Shown piece after piece: positions 1 through 8,987 of a stretch of 64,000 nt of DNA (the stretch's first letter is position 1; each line of letters opens with the position of its first letter). Source of the stretch: Peltaster fructicola (Eukaryota > Ascomycota > Dothideomycetes); contig CP051141.1 in the NCBI GenBank assembly GCA_001592805.2, forward strand, positions 2,294,001-2,358,000. The letters run 5' to 3'. Both the position numbers and the translations under genes were made by a program. Under the pieces are notes generated by a model. The model saw only the letters and a program-made list of their open reading frames with translations. It did no database searches and was not told the origin of the DNA.

Positions 1-192
1 GTAGTACGGTGTGCCAAACAAGCCGATGGAGTCATTTGACGTGCTGTTGACAGGGTAGAGCTTGATCAGATCGCCGGCGATGGTTGTAGCTGCATTCTTG
101 ATGGAGTCTGAGGAGGAAGTGTCCAGGTCAAGGGCATTGACTGTCTGGCTGAGCACAGCTGCAAGGCTCACAACCTTGAGAAACAACGCCAT
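1..192 (-). CDS. GH76 mannan endo-1,6-alpha-mannosidase, N-terminal fragment
   Basis: Only the first 64 codons are in the window; the gene runs off the left edge. The ATG is followed by a clear secretion signal (hydrophobic core VVSLAAVLSQ, likely cut after TVNA) and then by LDLDTSSSDSIKNAA and GLFGTPYY, the typical opening of the Dcw1/Dfg5 family. These GH76 enzymes are GPI-anchored at the plasma membrane and cross-link GPI mannoproteins to the wall glucan. Family assignment rests on this short conserved N-terminus, so which paralogue it is cannot be told. The catalytic Asp pair and GPI signal lie outside the window. Confidence 0.8.
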   Translation of the reverse strand, partial: MALFLKVVSLAAVLSQTVNALDLDTSSSDSIKNAATTIAGDLIKLYPVNSTSNDSIGLFGTPYY

Positions 193-2138
193 AGTTGGTA
201 CAAGGTAAGAGGAAAGGTAGCAACGCTTGGTGTTTGAAGTACTGACAAAATCCTCGAAGGATTCCAGGCATTACGTACAAAGCGTTGTACGCAAGACGAG
301 CGCTTCATCGTATTTGCCATCGCTTGTCCTTCGTGAACGCTCCCAGCATGGCAAGTCGAAACCAAAAGTCGTCCTTTTCTCGGACCAAGCACTCAGCTGC
401 CTTTGCGAGCCAATGATCATCGTCATTCCGAGGATCACTTTGCAGGATCTTCGGTCGTGGCAAGTTGAGACCAAAATTCGTCCTCTTTTCGGACGAAGGC
501 TTGGCGGCTTCCAAGCCAATGATGATCACCGTTCGACGATCGCATGGCATGATCCTAGGTCAATCGAGACACAAGCGCGCTTATGCTCATTCTCCAACCT
601 CGTATTCGGCGATGTACGAGTCAGTCGGGATGCTTATGCCCATCGAGGCACCTCTGCGCCTCCGGTAGTGAGCCGCAGTCGCCTATCTCATCAAGTCAGC
701 AATCCTGCTCCTGGCCGAGAAGTCATAACGCTCGTAACGACAAGACAAACATCCTTGATAGGTCTTGTCACCTTCGCGACCACGCATAAGGCGTTATGGG
801 TAATCTGTGATACAACAGGTGGAATTTGTACGAGGTTCATCATCGAGCAATGCATTCTATGTCAACGACTTGCAGGATCTCTCTGTGGTATGTTTGGTCA
901 ACGCCGAAGTGGCAGCCATAGATGGAGACCTCGTCAATGCTCAACCACGTCGCTGAACTCTCATAACCAATGAGTGATCAGCTGAGGCCAAGTCCGAAGT
1001 ATCGAGCTACAGCACACCAGACAGCCGCAGTGACGGACAAGACTACGACGTCGGCGACACTCAACTGTCAGCCGGTCTCGAATGGAACAAGGCTATTGAG
1101 GAGTTTCGTAAGTGGCATTGACGGGTGGACGCCTCGCTAGGTATGTCCTCTACTGCTTAGATCCAGCCGCAATGATCGGTCGTTATGATCATACTTTGCA
1201 CAATGAAATCAATACTCTGCCGTTTGGTCTTGGAAGACAACAGGATCGAATGCAGCCCGTTGTCTGTCTACAAGAGTTCCTACGGCTCATCGCAATCGTC
1301 CTTGCTCAGATCAGTGGCACAGCCGACTGGCCGACACCTACATGCCTCACACATCCTTCGACAGGAGACCTTGTCGTTGTGTTGGGCTGCGGCATGATAC
1401 TTGCATTGTGACAAGCTTACGAGCTTCAGGCGCTTGACGGCTTCTACACACTACGACGACGATTGACACACCTCATTACACCCTACCTAGCACCTGCCGC
1501 TCATGGCCGTCACAGTGGCACACCACGCATGACGACAGATGCTATCTGACTTCGCTTTCCTGGTATGTATCAGCTTTTCATGATCTCGCCTCGAGCATCG
1601 TAATGCTCAATCTCAGCATGAGGTACATGGCAATTTCTTCTTCTTAATCTTCTACTGTCCTCTTCTTGCGCCTTTCGCTGTCCGTTTGCCTGATTACTCA
1701 CATGCTCGTCGACAGCACTACTAGCAATCAGATATCATGGTGGACGTGACAGCAATCGCAATCCTCGAGCATGGCGCGGATGCATCCATAATGGGGTCTT
1801 GAGGCTGTCGTTATCATCCGCCCTGCTCATGCTGTTTCATAAGCTCGCACGCTGGCCATAGTACATACAGGAAAGCAGGCTTACCGTTCTAGCACCAAAC
1901 CGCTCGAGTGGTGCAAGATGTGTAGCTGGCAGATATGAATATCGTGGGAGGAGTAGAATAGCGAACGCTACATGCGCACATACCGTAATCATAAGCCTAC
2001 ACCACCATCGCAACGACTCCAATGAAGGCACAACGGGACGCAAGCATAAACCACACGATCTACGAGACGATTTACGATGAATGGGTTGTGCAGACTCTGA
2101 TTCAAGTCAAGTTTGTACATATCATATTCGTAAAGACT
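193..2138. other. Intergenic, no gene recognised
   Basis: About 1.9 kb between the GH76 start and the end of the next gene. Short open frames occur on both strands, but none has a convincing start, splice pattern or recognisable protein. The only structure seen is the degenerate duplication listed separately. The part next to the GH76 gene should hold its promoter. Confidence 0.6.
344..561 (+). repeat. Degenerate tandem duplication, two units of about 107 bp
   Basis: Two successive units share the order tggcaagt-gaaaccaaaa-tcgtcct-ttcgga, then gccaatgat-atca, then gca-gatc-t-gg. The second copy starts near 455. The copies differ by many transitions and a few small indels, so the duplication is old. 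No open frame is conserved between them. Confidence 0.75.
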
Positions 2139-3263
2139 TCACACAAGCCCTTCCCGCTCATAAGCCAGCCTCTCTCTTTTCATCTCGATCAATACCCAAA
2201 CATATGTGATGCCAGCGAAGGTGGCGATGAAAGCGAAAAGCACACCCAACGAGAGCCCGAATGCGATGTGGAATGGTAACGTCCAAATAACGGCAGAGAC
2301 ACAGCCAAGGTAGACGAGCACTCCAAACTCCCAGAGAAGCGTGAGGTTGAAGAAGAATCTTCTGAAACTCGCACTATCGTCGTACCTGGCAATGAACTTG
2401 ACTCTGAATTCCCTATCTTGCAGCCCGTCGACAGCAATAAAGTCCTCGGCTGCAAAGAAAATGAATGGACGAAGCCATTGCCCTCTCGGAGTCGAGTTGA
2501 TCCCAACTGGAGTCTTGAATGGTATGAATGTCGTGACCAGCATCAAGACTCCCAAGAACGAGAACAAGAAGGCTGGACCGTAGAGGTATAGATGAGGGAT
2601 CTCAAGTGCGCCACCAACGACGAAAGGAATCAAGGCGCAGATCATCGCAACGAGGTAGACCCAAGAAGTCGCATCCAGCTCCCAGCGATTCCGAGAGAGC
2701 AGCGGTGCGCACTGTTCTCGTTGCACGAATAGTCTGTAGACTCGTGCTAGAAGTATCCATAGCTCTCCTATACCGAAGGAGGCTACAGCTGAGCCCAAGA
2801 TCTTGGAATTGAACTCTGGTGGTTGTTCAACTGGACAAGGCTGGGACGACGACCAGTATGACTGACACTGATTAGCCCAGCTAGCTTGTTGACTGTTATA
2901 CCAGGAGTAATAGATGATGATCGGCACAATTATGTCAAAAAGTACAATCATGGGCAGACCTAGTGTGATCCCCCAGTGCTGCCACGGATGTGCCTCCTTG
3001 TTGGCAAGCTTTGTGTAGTGTCTCATGAGTGCCGGTCGTTGTGGTCGCTCCGCCTTTGCGTTGTCATTACCCTGTGCCTGCATCTCTTTCTCGACTGCAT
3101 CTTGCCCACTAGCGATTCTGCTGTCATCGGACGTGTCTGTATCGGTGAAGTCTTTAGGGTCAGTGTTGAACTCCTTCTCTTCTGGCTCTCGTATTTCTTG
3201 CTGTTCGCTCGGAACGGCTCCGGAGAGCTGCGCCTCGTAGTGCTTCTCGTCTATGGCTGTCAT
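2139..3263 (-). CDS. Fungal six-span integral membrane protein, unknown function
   Basis: A 374-residue single-exon protein. The first 80 residues are acidic and polar (likely cytosolic); KLANKEAHPWQHWGITLGLP leads into the membrane domain. Hydrophobic segments are seen near residues 98-121, 155-178, 198-218, 224-248, 306-330 and 335-362. A loop around 130-145 holds two cysteines (NQCQSYWSSSQPC) that could pair outside the membrane. The tail is short and basic/acidic. This looks like the plasma-membrane proteins of unknown role found widely in filamentous ascomycetes; I know of no assigned substrate. The ATG used is the first in frame and the flanks are non-coding. Confidence 0.8.
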   Translation of the reverse strand: MTAIDEKHYEAQLSGAVPSEQQEIREPEEKEFNTDPKDFTDTDTSDDSRIASGQDAVEKEMQAQGNDNAKAERPQRPALMRHYTKLANKEAHPWQHWGITLGLPMIVLFDIIVPIIIYYSWYNSQQASWANQCQSYWSSSQPCPVEQPPEFNSKILGSAVASFGIGELWILLARVYRLFVQREQCAPLLSRNRWELDATSWVYLVAMICALIPFVVGGALEIPHLYLYGPAFLFSFLGVLMLVTTFIPFKTPVGINSTPRGQWLRPFIFFAAEDFIAVDGLQDREFRVKFIARYDDSASFRRFFFNLTLLWEFGVLVYLGCVSAVIWTLPFHIAFGLSLGVLFAFIATFAGITYVWVLIEMKRERLAYEREGLV

Positions 3264-5154
3264 ATTGCTTGGTCAATACTCCAGTTATTGGCGTTGACGA
3301 GTGCTCAAGCGACTCCCATCTTGAAGGCTGTCCTGTGTACAGTACGCAGATGATCAAAGCAGAATCATGCTAGGCGACAGGAAGAGTAGATAGCGTGAAA
3401 TGCCGAGAATTGAAGATGTTACTAACCGTTGATGATGCTTTAGACCAAAAAGTCAGCCCATCATCTGTCGAAGCTCCGGCCGATCCGACAGATCCTTTCG
3501 TAACGATCGCAAATGGCGTCTGACTCAACAGCGTCAGCCAAGTCGCTCTCGGTCTTATCGTCTCTTCGCTACCTCCGTGGTCTGCGTGGCCGTAAACGCA
3601 CATATTTTGTGCAAGAATGCTCCGAAGGTTGTCAAGAGAGTCTTCGCATTGCCAGTGCGGTGACGTTAAGAGCTCAGAGCTGCTCCATTCCGCTGTCGTT
3701 GCTGACCCTTATTTTCCTAGCACCAGATCAACGACGTCAGTGGTTGATTACTTATTGTGCCTGAGCACAGTGGCTCATCCATCCCAAGAAACTAGCATTG
3801 CCGTCCATCGTTGTCGACACATGTGATGTGCAGCGCATGAAACAGAGTAGAGCCACGAAACAGCCTCGCGGATGACCATCATCATCTTCTGGGCACACGG
3901 ATGGAAGCAGGCTCACCTCTAACGTACGACAAGGACTGCCATGCTATAGCACTTGCAAGTCAATACGTAGCACGTCCGGCCGATGACAGCAGGATAGGTA
4001 TCATCTTCAGTCTGCGACTTTCCGTTTCACATTATCTATCTTCAGTTGCACTTTCTCCTCCAAAGGAGCCGCTGAGTCAATCTCGACATATGGAAGTTGA
4101 CAGAGTCGATTTCACACGCATCACATCGCTGCATTTCGGAACGCAAGTCACCTGGCCATATCAGACGCTGGGAGATCCACGATGCACGCAAAGCCGTCCA
4201 CAAGGATAGTCTTGCTTGAGCACCATGTAGCACGCTGAGGAAGTATCAATTCTTCTTCGTTGAATGAGCTGCGTGTCAACACGGCTACTGCTGTACTCAA
4301 CATCTACCGCTTGTCTACACATGGATGTCAACCCACATACTTCAATCATGAACTGCATGCCCCGTCGTTGCTAGCACCGGAACGAGGAGATTGGATGGCG
4401 AGACAAACATTCAACCTCTACTCGAGCCACCACGCTCGATTCGATACTGTCTAGACCATCGTCTTGACTCTTCTCCTGAAGCCAAGTCTATGACCATGGC
4501 CTAAAGCGAGCGTTGCATGAGCCCATCTTGCCCGCGACCTCTGCCGACGAGATTGCAAGTCTTGGAGCGTCCATTGTTGCTGCCATCGGATGATAGGAGG
4601 CGGTATAGCTCCCAAGTATTGCTGTCGAGCTCTAGTGCAGGTCATGCTGTCACTCGTGTATACCGCTGGAGATCCAGATGGCATCGTGCACTCAACGGAA
4701 TCATCGTCGAGGCCGGCAGATCACCACCACTACTGAGTATTGGTATCAAGTACAACAATCTGTACTTCATGGAAGCTACCATCTACAGCATGACACTGGT
4801 TTGACAACGAAAAAGAAGAAGAAGAGGTGTCTCACAGTCGTTAGACCACAACGCAGAAGCAGAGACGCACGAATCAACGCAAATCCAACTGAAGAGTTGT
4901 CCATCATCCTATGGACTTGCACTCGAGACCGTGGCGTCCACATTGAAAGCCAGTGATCTTTGAATATGGGACAAGTCCACGACCTCATTTGGTTGGAGAT
5001 TTGGAGTGCTCTACGCTACTCGTTACCCATGGCAGGCTCTTCCTAAATGACCATGAACGATGCGAACGACAACGTCCTGTTGAGTGACTCATCCATCTGA
5101 CAGGAGTTCGCTGGCACTGCTTATGGATCCAATTTGGTACGATATCGTGGAATT

Positions 5155-5314
5155 CCAACATCACCAACAGTATCTACATCGTTATCCTCGACCATCGACA
5201 ACACCAACCTTGCCCACAGTGATACACTTAACCCTCGACATCACCAACAGTATCTACAATGATGTTGTCGACCCTCGACATCACCAGCAGTGTCTAAAAC
5301 GATATCTTCACTCA
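5155..5314 (+). repeat. Minisatellite, four units of 40 bp
   Basis: Units begin near 5155, 5195, 5235 and 5275, a strict 40-base spacing, each with a core like cgacatcaccaacagtatct. Units 1, 3 and 4 are close copies; unit 2 has diverged. Because 40 is not a multiple of three, the open frame crossing them reads each unit differently and is not evidence for a protein. Confidence 0.85.
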
Positions 5315-5436
5315 AGCAACGAGGAGAACATTCAATTGAAAGGCCTCAGTGAAGAACTACCGTTGTCAGCACATTCAGATTGCCACCTCATCAATGGAAA
5401 AGGCTTCTTGATGCCACTCCTTAATCTTTATCGAGG

Positions 5437-5527
5437 CTAGCTGGAGCAGGACCAAGGCGATACAACCGGATCATACGTGTTCTAGCTGGAAAGGAACCAA
5501 GACGGCACGACCAGAGATCGTACAAAG
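5437..5527 (+). repeat. Two imperfect units of 45 bp
   Basis: Both units begin ctagctgga and continue with an A/G-rich stretch, accaag and a gatc motif. The second unit starts at 5482. Confidence 0.6.
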
Positions 5528-5572
5528 AGCCTTCAGCAAAGCCATAAGCATGTACAAGAATAGCGAGCGTCA

Positions 5573-5718
5573 AGCATAGTACTCTATGCAGTAGGACTCC
5601 CTCACGCATAGTATTCTGTGCAACAGAACTTCCTCACGACCATCGCGCATGGCAATCCATCAGTAGGACCTCTCACAACCATCGAGCATAGTACTCCATG
5701 CAAGGCAACTCCCTCAAG
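5573..5718 (+). repeat. Four degenerate units of about 32-41 bp
   Basis: Units begin gcatagtactctatgcag, gcatagtattctgtgcaa, gcgcatggcaatccatcag and gcatagtactccatgcaa, each followed by a version of actccctcac. The last unit touches the stop codon of the small glycine-rich gene. Confidence 0.7.
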
Positions 5719-6031
5719 CCTTCTTGCCTTGGCTACCCTGCTCAACACCTTGAGCTAGTGAATGAGCACCTCCTTCGATACCACCAGTCACACTCTGCAA
5801 GCCATCACCAACGGCACGTGTGCCAGTGGTACTATTGACGGTATCGCCAATACCTTTACCAGCCGCGCCTACAACTCCACCGACAGTACGAGATAGACCA
5901 CCAGCAACACCTCCGAGCTGCAGCAACCACAATTAGCCTGACAGAACAAGAGACGTCTCCAACAAAGAACCCACTGTACCAGTCACGGTTGTAGCAGCTC
6001 CGGTGATTCCTTGATTCTTTTGCTCAGACAT
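5714..6031 (-). CDS. Small glycine-rich hydrophilic protein, unknown function
   Basis: Two exons, 5975-6031 and 5714-5917, with a 57-nt intron (donor GTGGGT, branch CTAAT, acceptor CAG). The 86-residue product starts MSEQKNQGITGAATTVTGT and continues with GGV/GGL/GKGIGDTV steps and a recurring TTGTRAVGDG/VTGG pattern; it ends in Lys-rich GSQGKKA. The low hydrophobicity and Gly/Thr/Val periodicity recall stress-linked, LEA-like small proteins that are common and often highly expressed in Dothideomycetes. That link is inference. An alternative donor (GTGACT) nearby would shorten exon 1 by four codons. Confidence 0.65.
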
Positions 6032-6679
6032 ATTGCTTCTTGATGGCCTCACGTTGTTTGATATTGATTGTTGTAAGAGTTATTTGTGTAGAATGATGTT
6101 GCTTGATGCACACGTCCTCTGTGATGGTATCTTGATAGATGTAGGATAAAGAAATGTATCAATCTACCTTCTACTGCATACACATAGCTCCCCTCCTGAT
6201 CGGCAACAACGTCACAACAGCTCATCTCTTTGTGTAGCAATGCCAAGATGACATGGAAGTGAAGTCGAGCTAGTCCATATGCGGAGAACATCTTGGCGCG
6301 CCTGCTTCTACAAGGCAAAAAATATTATTGACTAGCTCGTGAAAGAGACCACACCTTCTTCTAAACCTCTGATCAACATACTCTGCTGCAACCGTGCAAC
6401 ACATTAGAAAGACCAAAAAAACTTGAAGAAATCATCAAAAATCCGTCCCTTCAACAAGGCAACGTTCGCTTGTTCAAGGCTACCACTTAGCAAAGTAAAC
6501 GCAGATCACTCTCGCAGAACTCAAGTCAGTATATCGTCAGGGCACCACAGCACAACTAACGAGGACAGGCTAGAGAATACCTTACCGCTCATCTTTCGCA
6601 ACTCCACAAACTCAGGTCGGTCTTGAGGTCCACGCGCACGTCAAAACTGACTCCTTGAAGAACATAACTACATCCCAGA
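6032..6679 (+). promoter_or_regulatory. Upstream region and A-rich leader of PAB1
   Basis: No protein gene is seen. An A-rich tract lies at about 6411-6446, including a run of seven A and further A4-A5 blocks, roughly 235-270 nt before the PAB1 start. In other eukaryotes PABP binds such tracts in its own leader and represses translation; the same loop here is inference. The left part serves the divergent small glycine-rich gene. Confidence 0.45.
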
Positions 6680-8987
6680 ATGTCTGACACTCAAAGCACC
6701 TCCGCCGCTCAGGCTGCGCCAGCAGAGGCATCATCTAACGGCACAACTCAGCTCAACACCAATGTCGGCAACGAGGCAAACGATCTGCAGACACCTTCTT
6801 CCGCCGCTCCTTCAGCACACCCAAATAATGCCTCCCTGTATGTTGGTGAGCTCGACCCATCAGTCACCGAGGCTATGCTCTTCGAACTCTTCTCCTCTGT
6901 CGGTCAGGTCGCTTCAATCCGAGTCTGCCGTGATGCAGTCACCCGCCGCTCTCTTGGATACGCCTACGTCAACTACAACAACGCAAACGATGGTGAGCGT
7001 GCGCTTGAAGAGCTGAACTACACTTTGATCAAAGGTCGACCATGCCGAATCATGTGGTCTCAGCGTGATCCAGCTTTGCGCAAGACTGGTCATGGTAATG
7101 TCTTCATCAAGAATCTCGACGCAGCAATCGACAACAAGGCGCTCCACGATACATTCGCCGCGTTCGGAAACATCCTCTCCTGCAAGGTCGCTGTCGACGA
7201 GACTGGCCAGTCAAAGGGGTACGGATTCGTTCACTACGAGACCGCCGAGGCTGCTAGCCAGGCTATCAAGAGTGTTAATGGCATGCTGTTGAACGAGAAG
7301 AAGGTCTTCGTTGGACACCATATCCCAAAGAAGGACCGCATGAGCAAGTTTGAGGAGATGAAGGCCAACTTCACGAACATTTACGTCAAGAACATTGATA
7401 TGGAGGCTACCGATGATGAGTTCCGTGAGCTCTTCGAGAAGTACGGAGAGATCACCTCTGCATCTCTCGCCCACGACAGCGAGACTGGCAAGAGCCGTGG
7501 TTTCGGTTTTGTCAACTATGTCCGCCACGAGGACGCCGAGAAGGCCGTTGACGAGCTCCACGACACTGATTTCAAGGGTCAGAAGCTCTACGTTGGCCGC
7601 GCTCAGAAGAAGCACGAACGCGAAGAGGAGCTCCGTCGCCAGCACGAAGCCACTCGTCTTGAGAAGACTAGCAAGTACGCTGGCGTCAACCTCTACGTCA
7701 AGAACCTTGCCGACGATGTCGACGACGAGGAGCTTCGCAAGATCTTCGAGCCATATGGTGCAATCACCTCCGCCAAGGTCATGCGCGATACTCAGCCAGC
7801 AGACAAGCCCGAGGGCGAGACTGAAGAGAAGGATGAGAAGGAGACTGAGGACAAGCCTGAGGACGATGTCGAAGACCTCGAGAAGAAGATGAACACTGTC
7901 ACGATCGGCGGTGAGAAGAAAATCCTGGGTGCCAGCAAGGGCTTTGGTTTCGTCTGCTTCTCCAACCCAGACGAAGCCACCAAGGCCGTCACTGAGCTCA
8001 ACCAGAAGATGATTCACAACAAGCCTCTTTACGTCGCTCTCGCTCAGCGCAAGGAAGTTCGTCGTAACCAGCTTGAGGCATCCATTCAAGCTCGCAACCA
8101 AAGCCGCATGCAGCAGCAAGGTCCTGTCCCAGGCATGCCACCACAATTCATGCAACCACAGATGTTTGTCGGACCGAACGGTCAGCCAATGCTGATCCCA
8201 GGTGGTCGTGGTCAAATGCCATTCATGGGAGGTATGCCAGGCGGTCCAGGTGGACAGCGAGGCTTCCCAGGAATGCCACAACAAGGCGGTCGTGGACCCG
8301 CACCACAGCAGGGCGGTATGCCATATGGTTTCCCACCACAGATGGCAGGCTATAATCCAGCCATGATGAACCAGGCTGCTTACGCTCAGTTCATGCAGGC
8401 TCAGGCAATGGGTGGACGTGGTGCTGGCCGTGGTGGCCCAGTCCCAGGCATGCCAATGATGCCAGGTGCTATGCCAGGCATGATGGGCCCAGGTATGGGT
8501 CGCGGAGGAGCCTTCCCACCTCAGCAGGGCCGTGGTGGCTTCAATGGAGCACCAGGTCGTGGCTCAGAGGAACAGCGTGGTCGTGCACCAAACCGTCCTG
8601 CGCAAGGCCCAGGTGGTTCCGGCATCGACCTTGCAACTCTTCAGGCTGCTCCACCTGCACAGCAGAAGCAAATGCTTGGTGAAGCTCTGTACCCAAAGAT
8701 TCACGCCCAGCAACCTGAGCTTGCCGGCAAGATCACTGGTATGCTCCTTGAAATGGACAACGAAGAGTTGCTCTCACTGTGAGTTCTTTTACTTAACGTC
8801 TTGACAAACACTGACTATCAACAGGACTGGCGACGATGACGCTCTCCGTGCCAAGGTCGACGAGGCAATGGCAGTCTATGACGAATACGTGAAGAACCAA
8901 GGACCAGGTGCCAACGGTGACGCCCAGCCAAATGGTGCTGAGAATGCCAACCCAGCCGGTGAGGAGCCAAAGAAGACTGAGGCCTAG
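6680..8987 (+). CDS. PAB1: Polyadenylate-binding protein PAB1
   Basis: Exons 6680-8778 and 8825-8987 (46-nt intron, donor GTGAGT) give 753 residues. Four RRMs start near residues 51 (SLYVGELD), 139 (NVFIKNLD), 232 (NIYVKNID) and 336 (NLYVKNLA), with RNP1 cores such as SKGYGFVHY and [12 protein letters not shown]4 is split by an acidic, Lys/Glu-rich insert at about 372-412 before [10 protein letters not shown] Pro/Met/Gly/Gln-rich linker spans about 480-655. The C-terminal MLLE domain has [17 protein letters not shown], and the intron falls right after that motif. It binds poly(A) tails in the cytoplasm and links them to translation and decay. Length and order match fungal PAB1. Confidence 0.97.

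Larger units (their letters stand above)
3264..5713. other. Gene-poor interval with decayed minisatellites
   Basis: No gene is supported in this 2.4 kb stretch. It holds three families of short, degenerate tandem repeats in its right half (listed separately). The left end must contain the promoter of the six-span membrane protein. An 83-codon frame at 3513-3764 begins with ATG but has no other support. Confidence 0.55.

Noticed and set aside
227-973. 248-codon plus-strand frame near the left end
   Set aside because: Starts at GTG, runs through the degenerate 107-bp duplication and shows no protein-like pattern.
3513-3764. 83-codon plus-strand frame with ATG
   Set aside because: Length is within chance expectation, with no splice signals or recognisable motif.
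5084-5440. 118-codon frame over the 40-bp minisatellite
   Set aside because: Repeat unit is not a multiple of three and the units are not conserved as protein.
7211-8284. 357-codon open frame on the minus strand inside PAB1
   Set aside because: Mirror of a codon-biased gene; no domain, Leu/Val-rich without pattern, and PAB1 on the other strand is certain.
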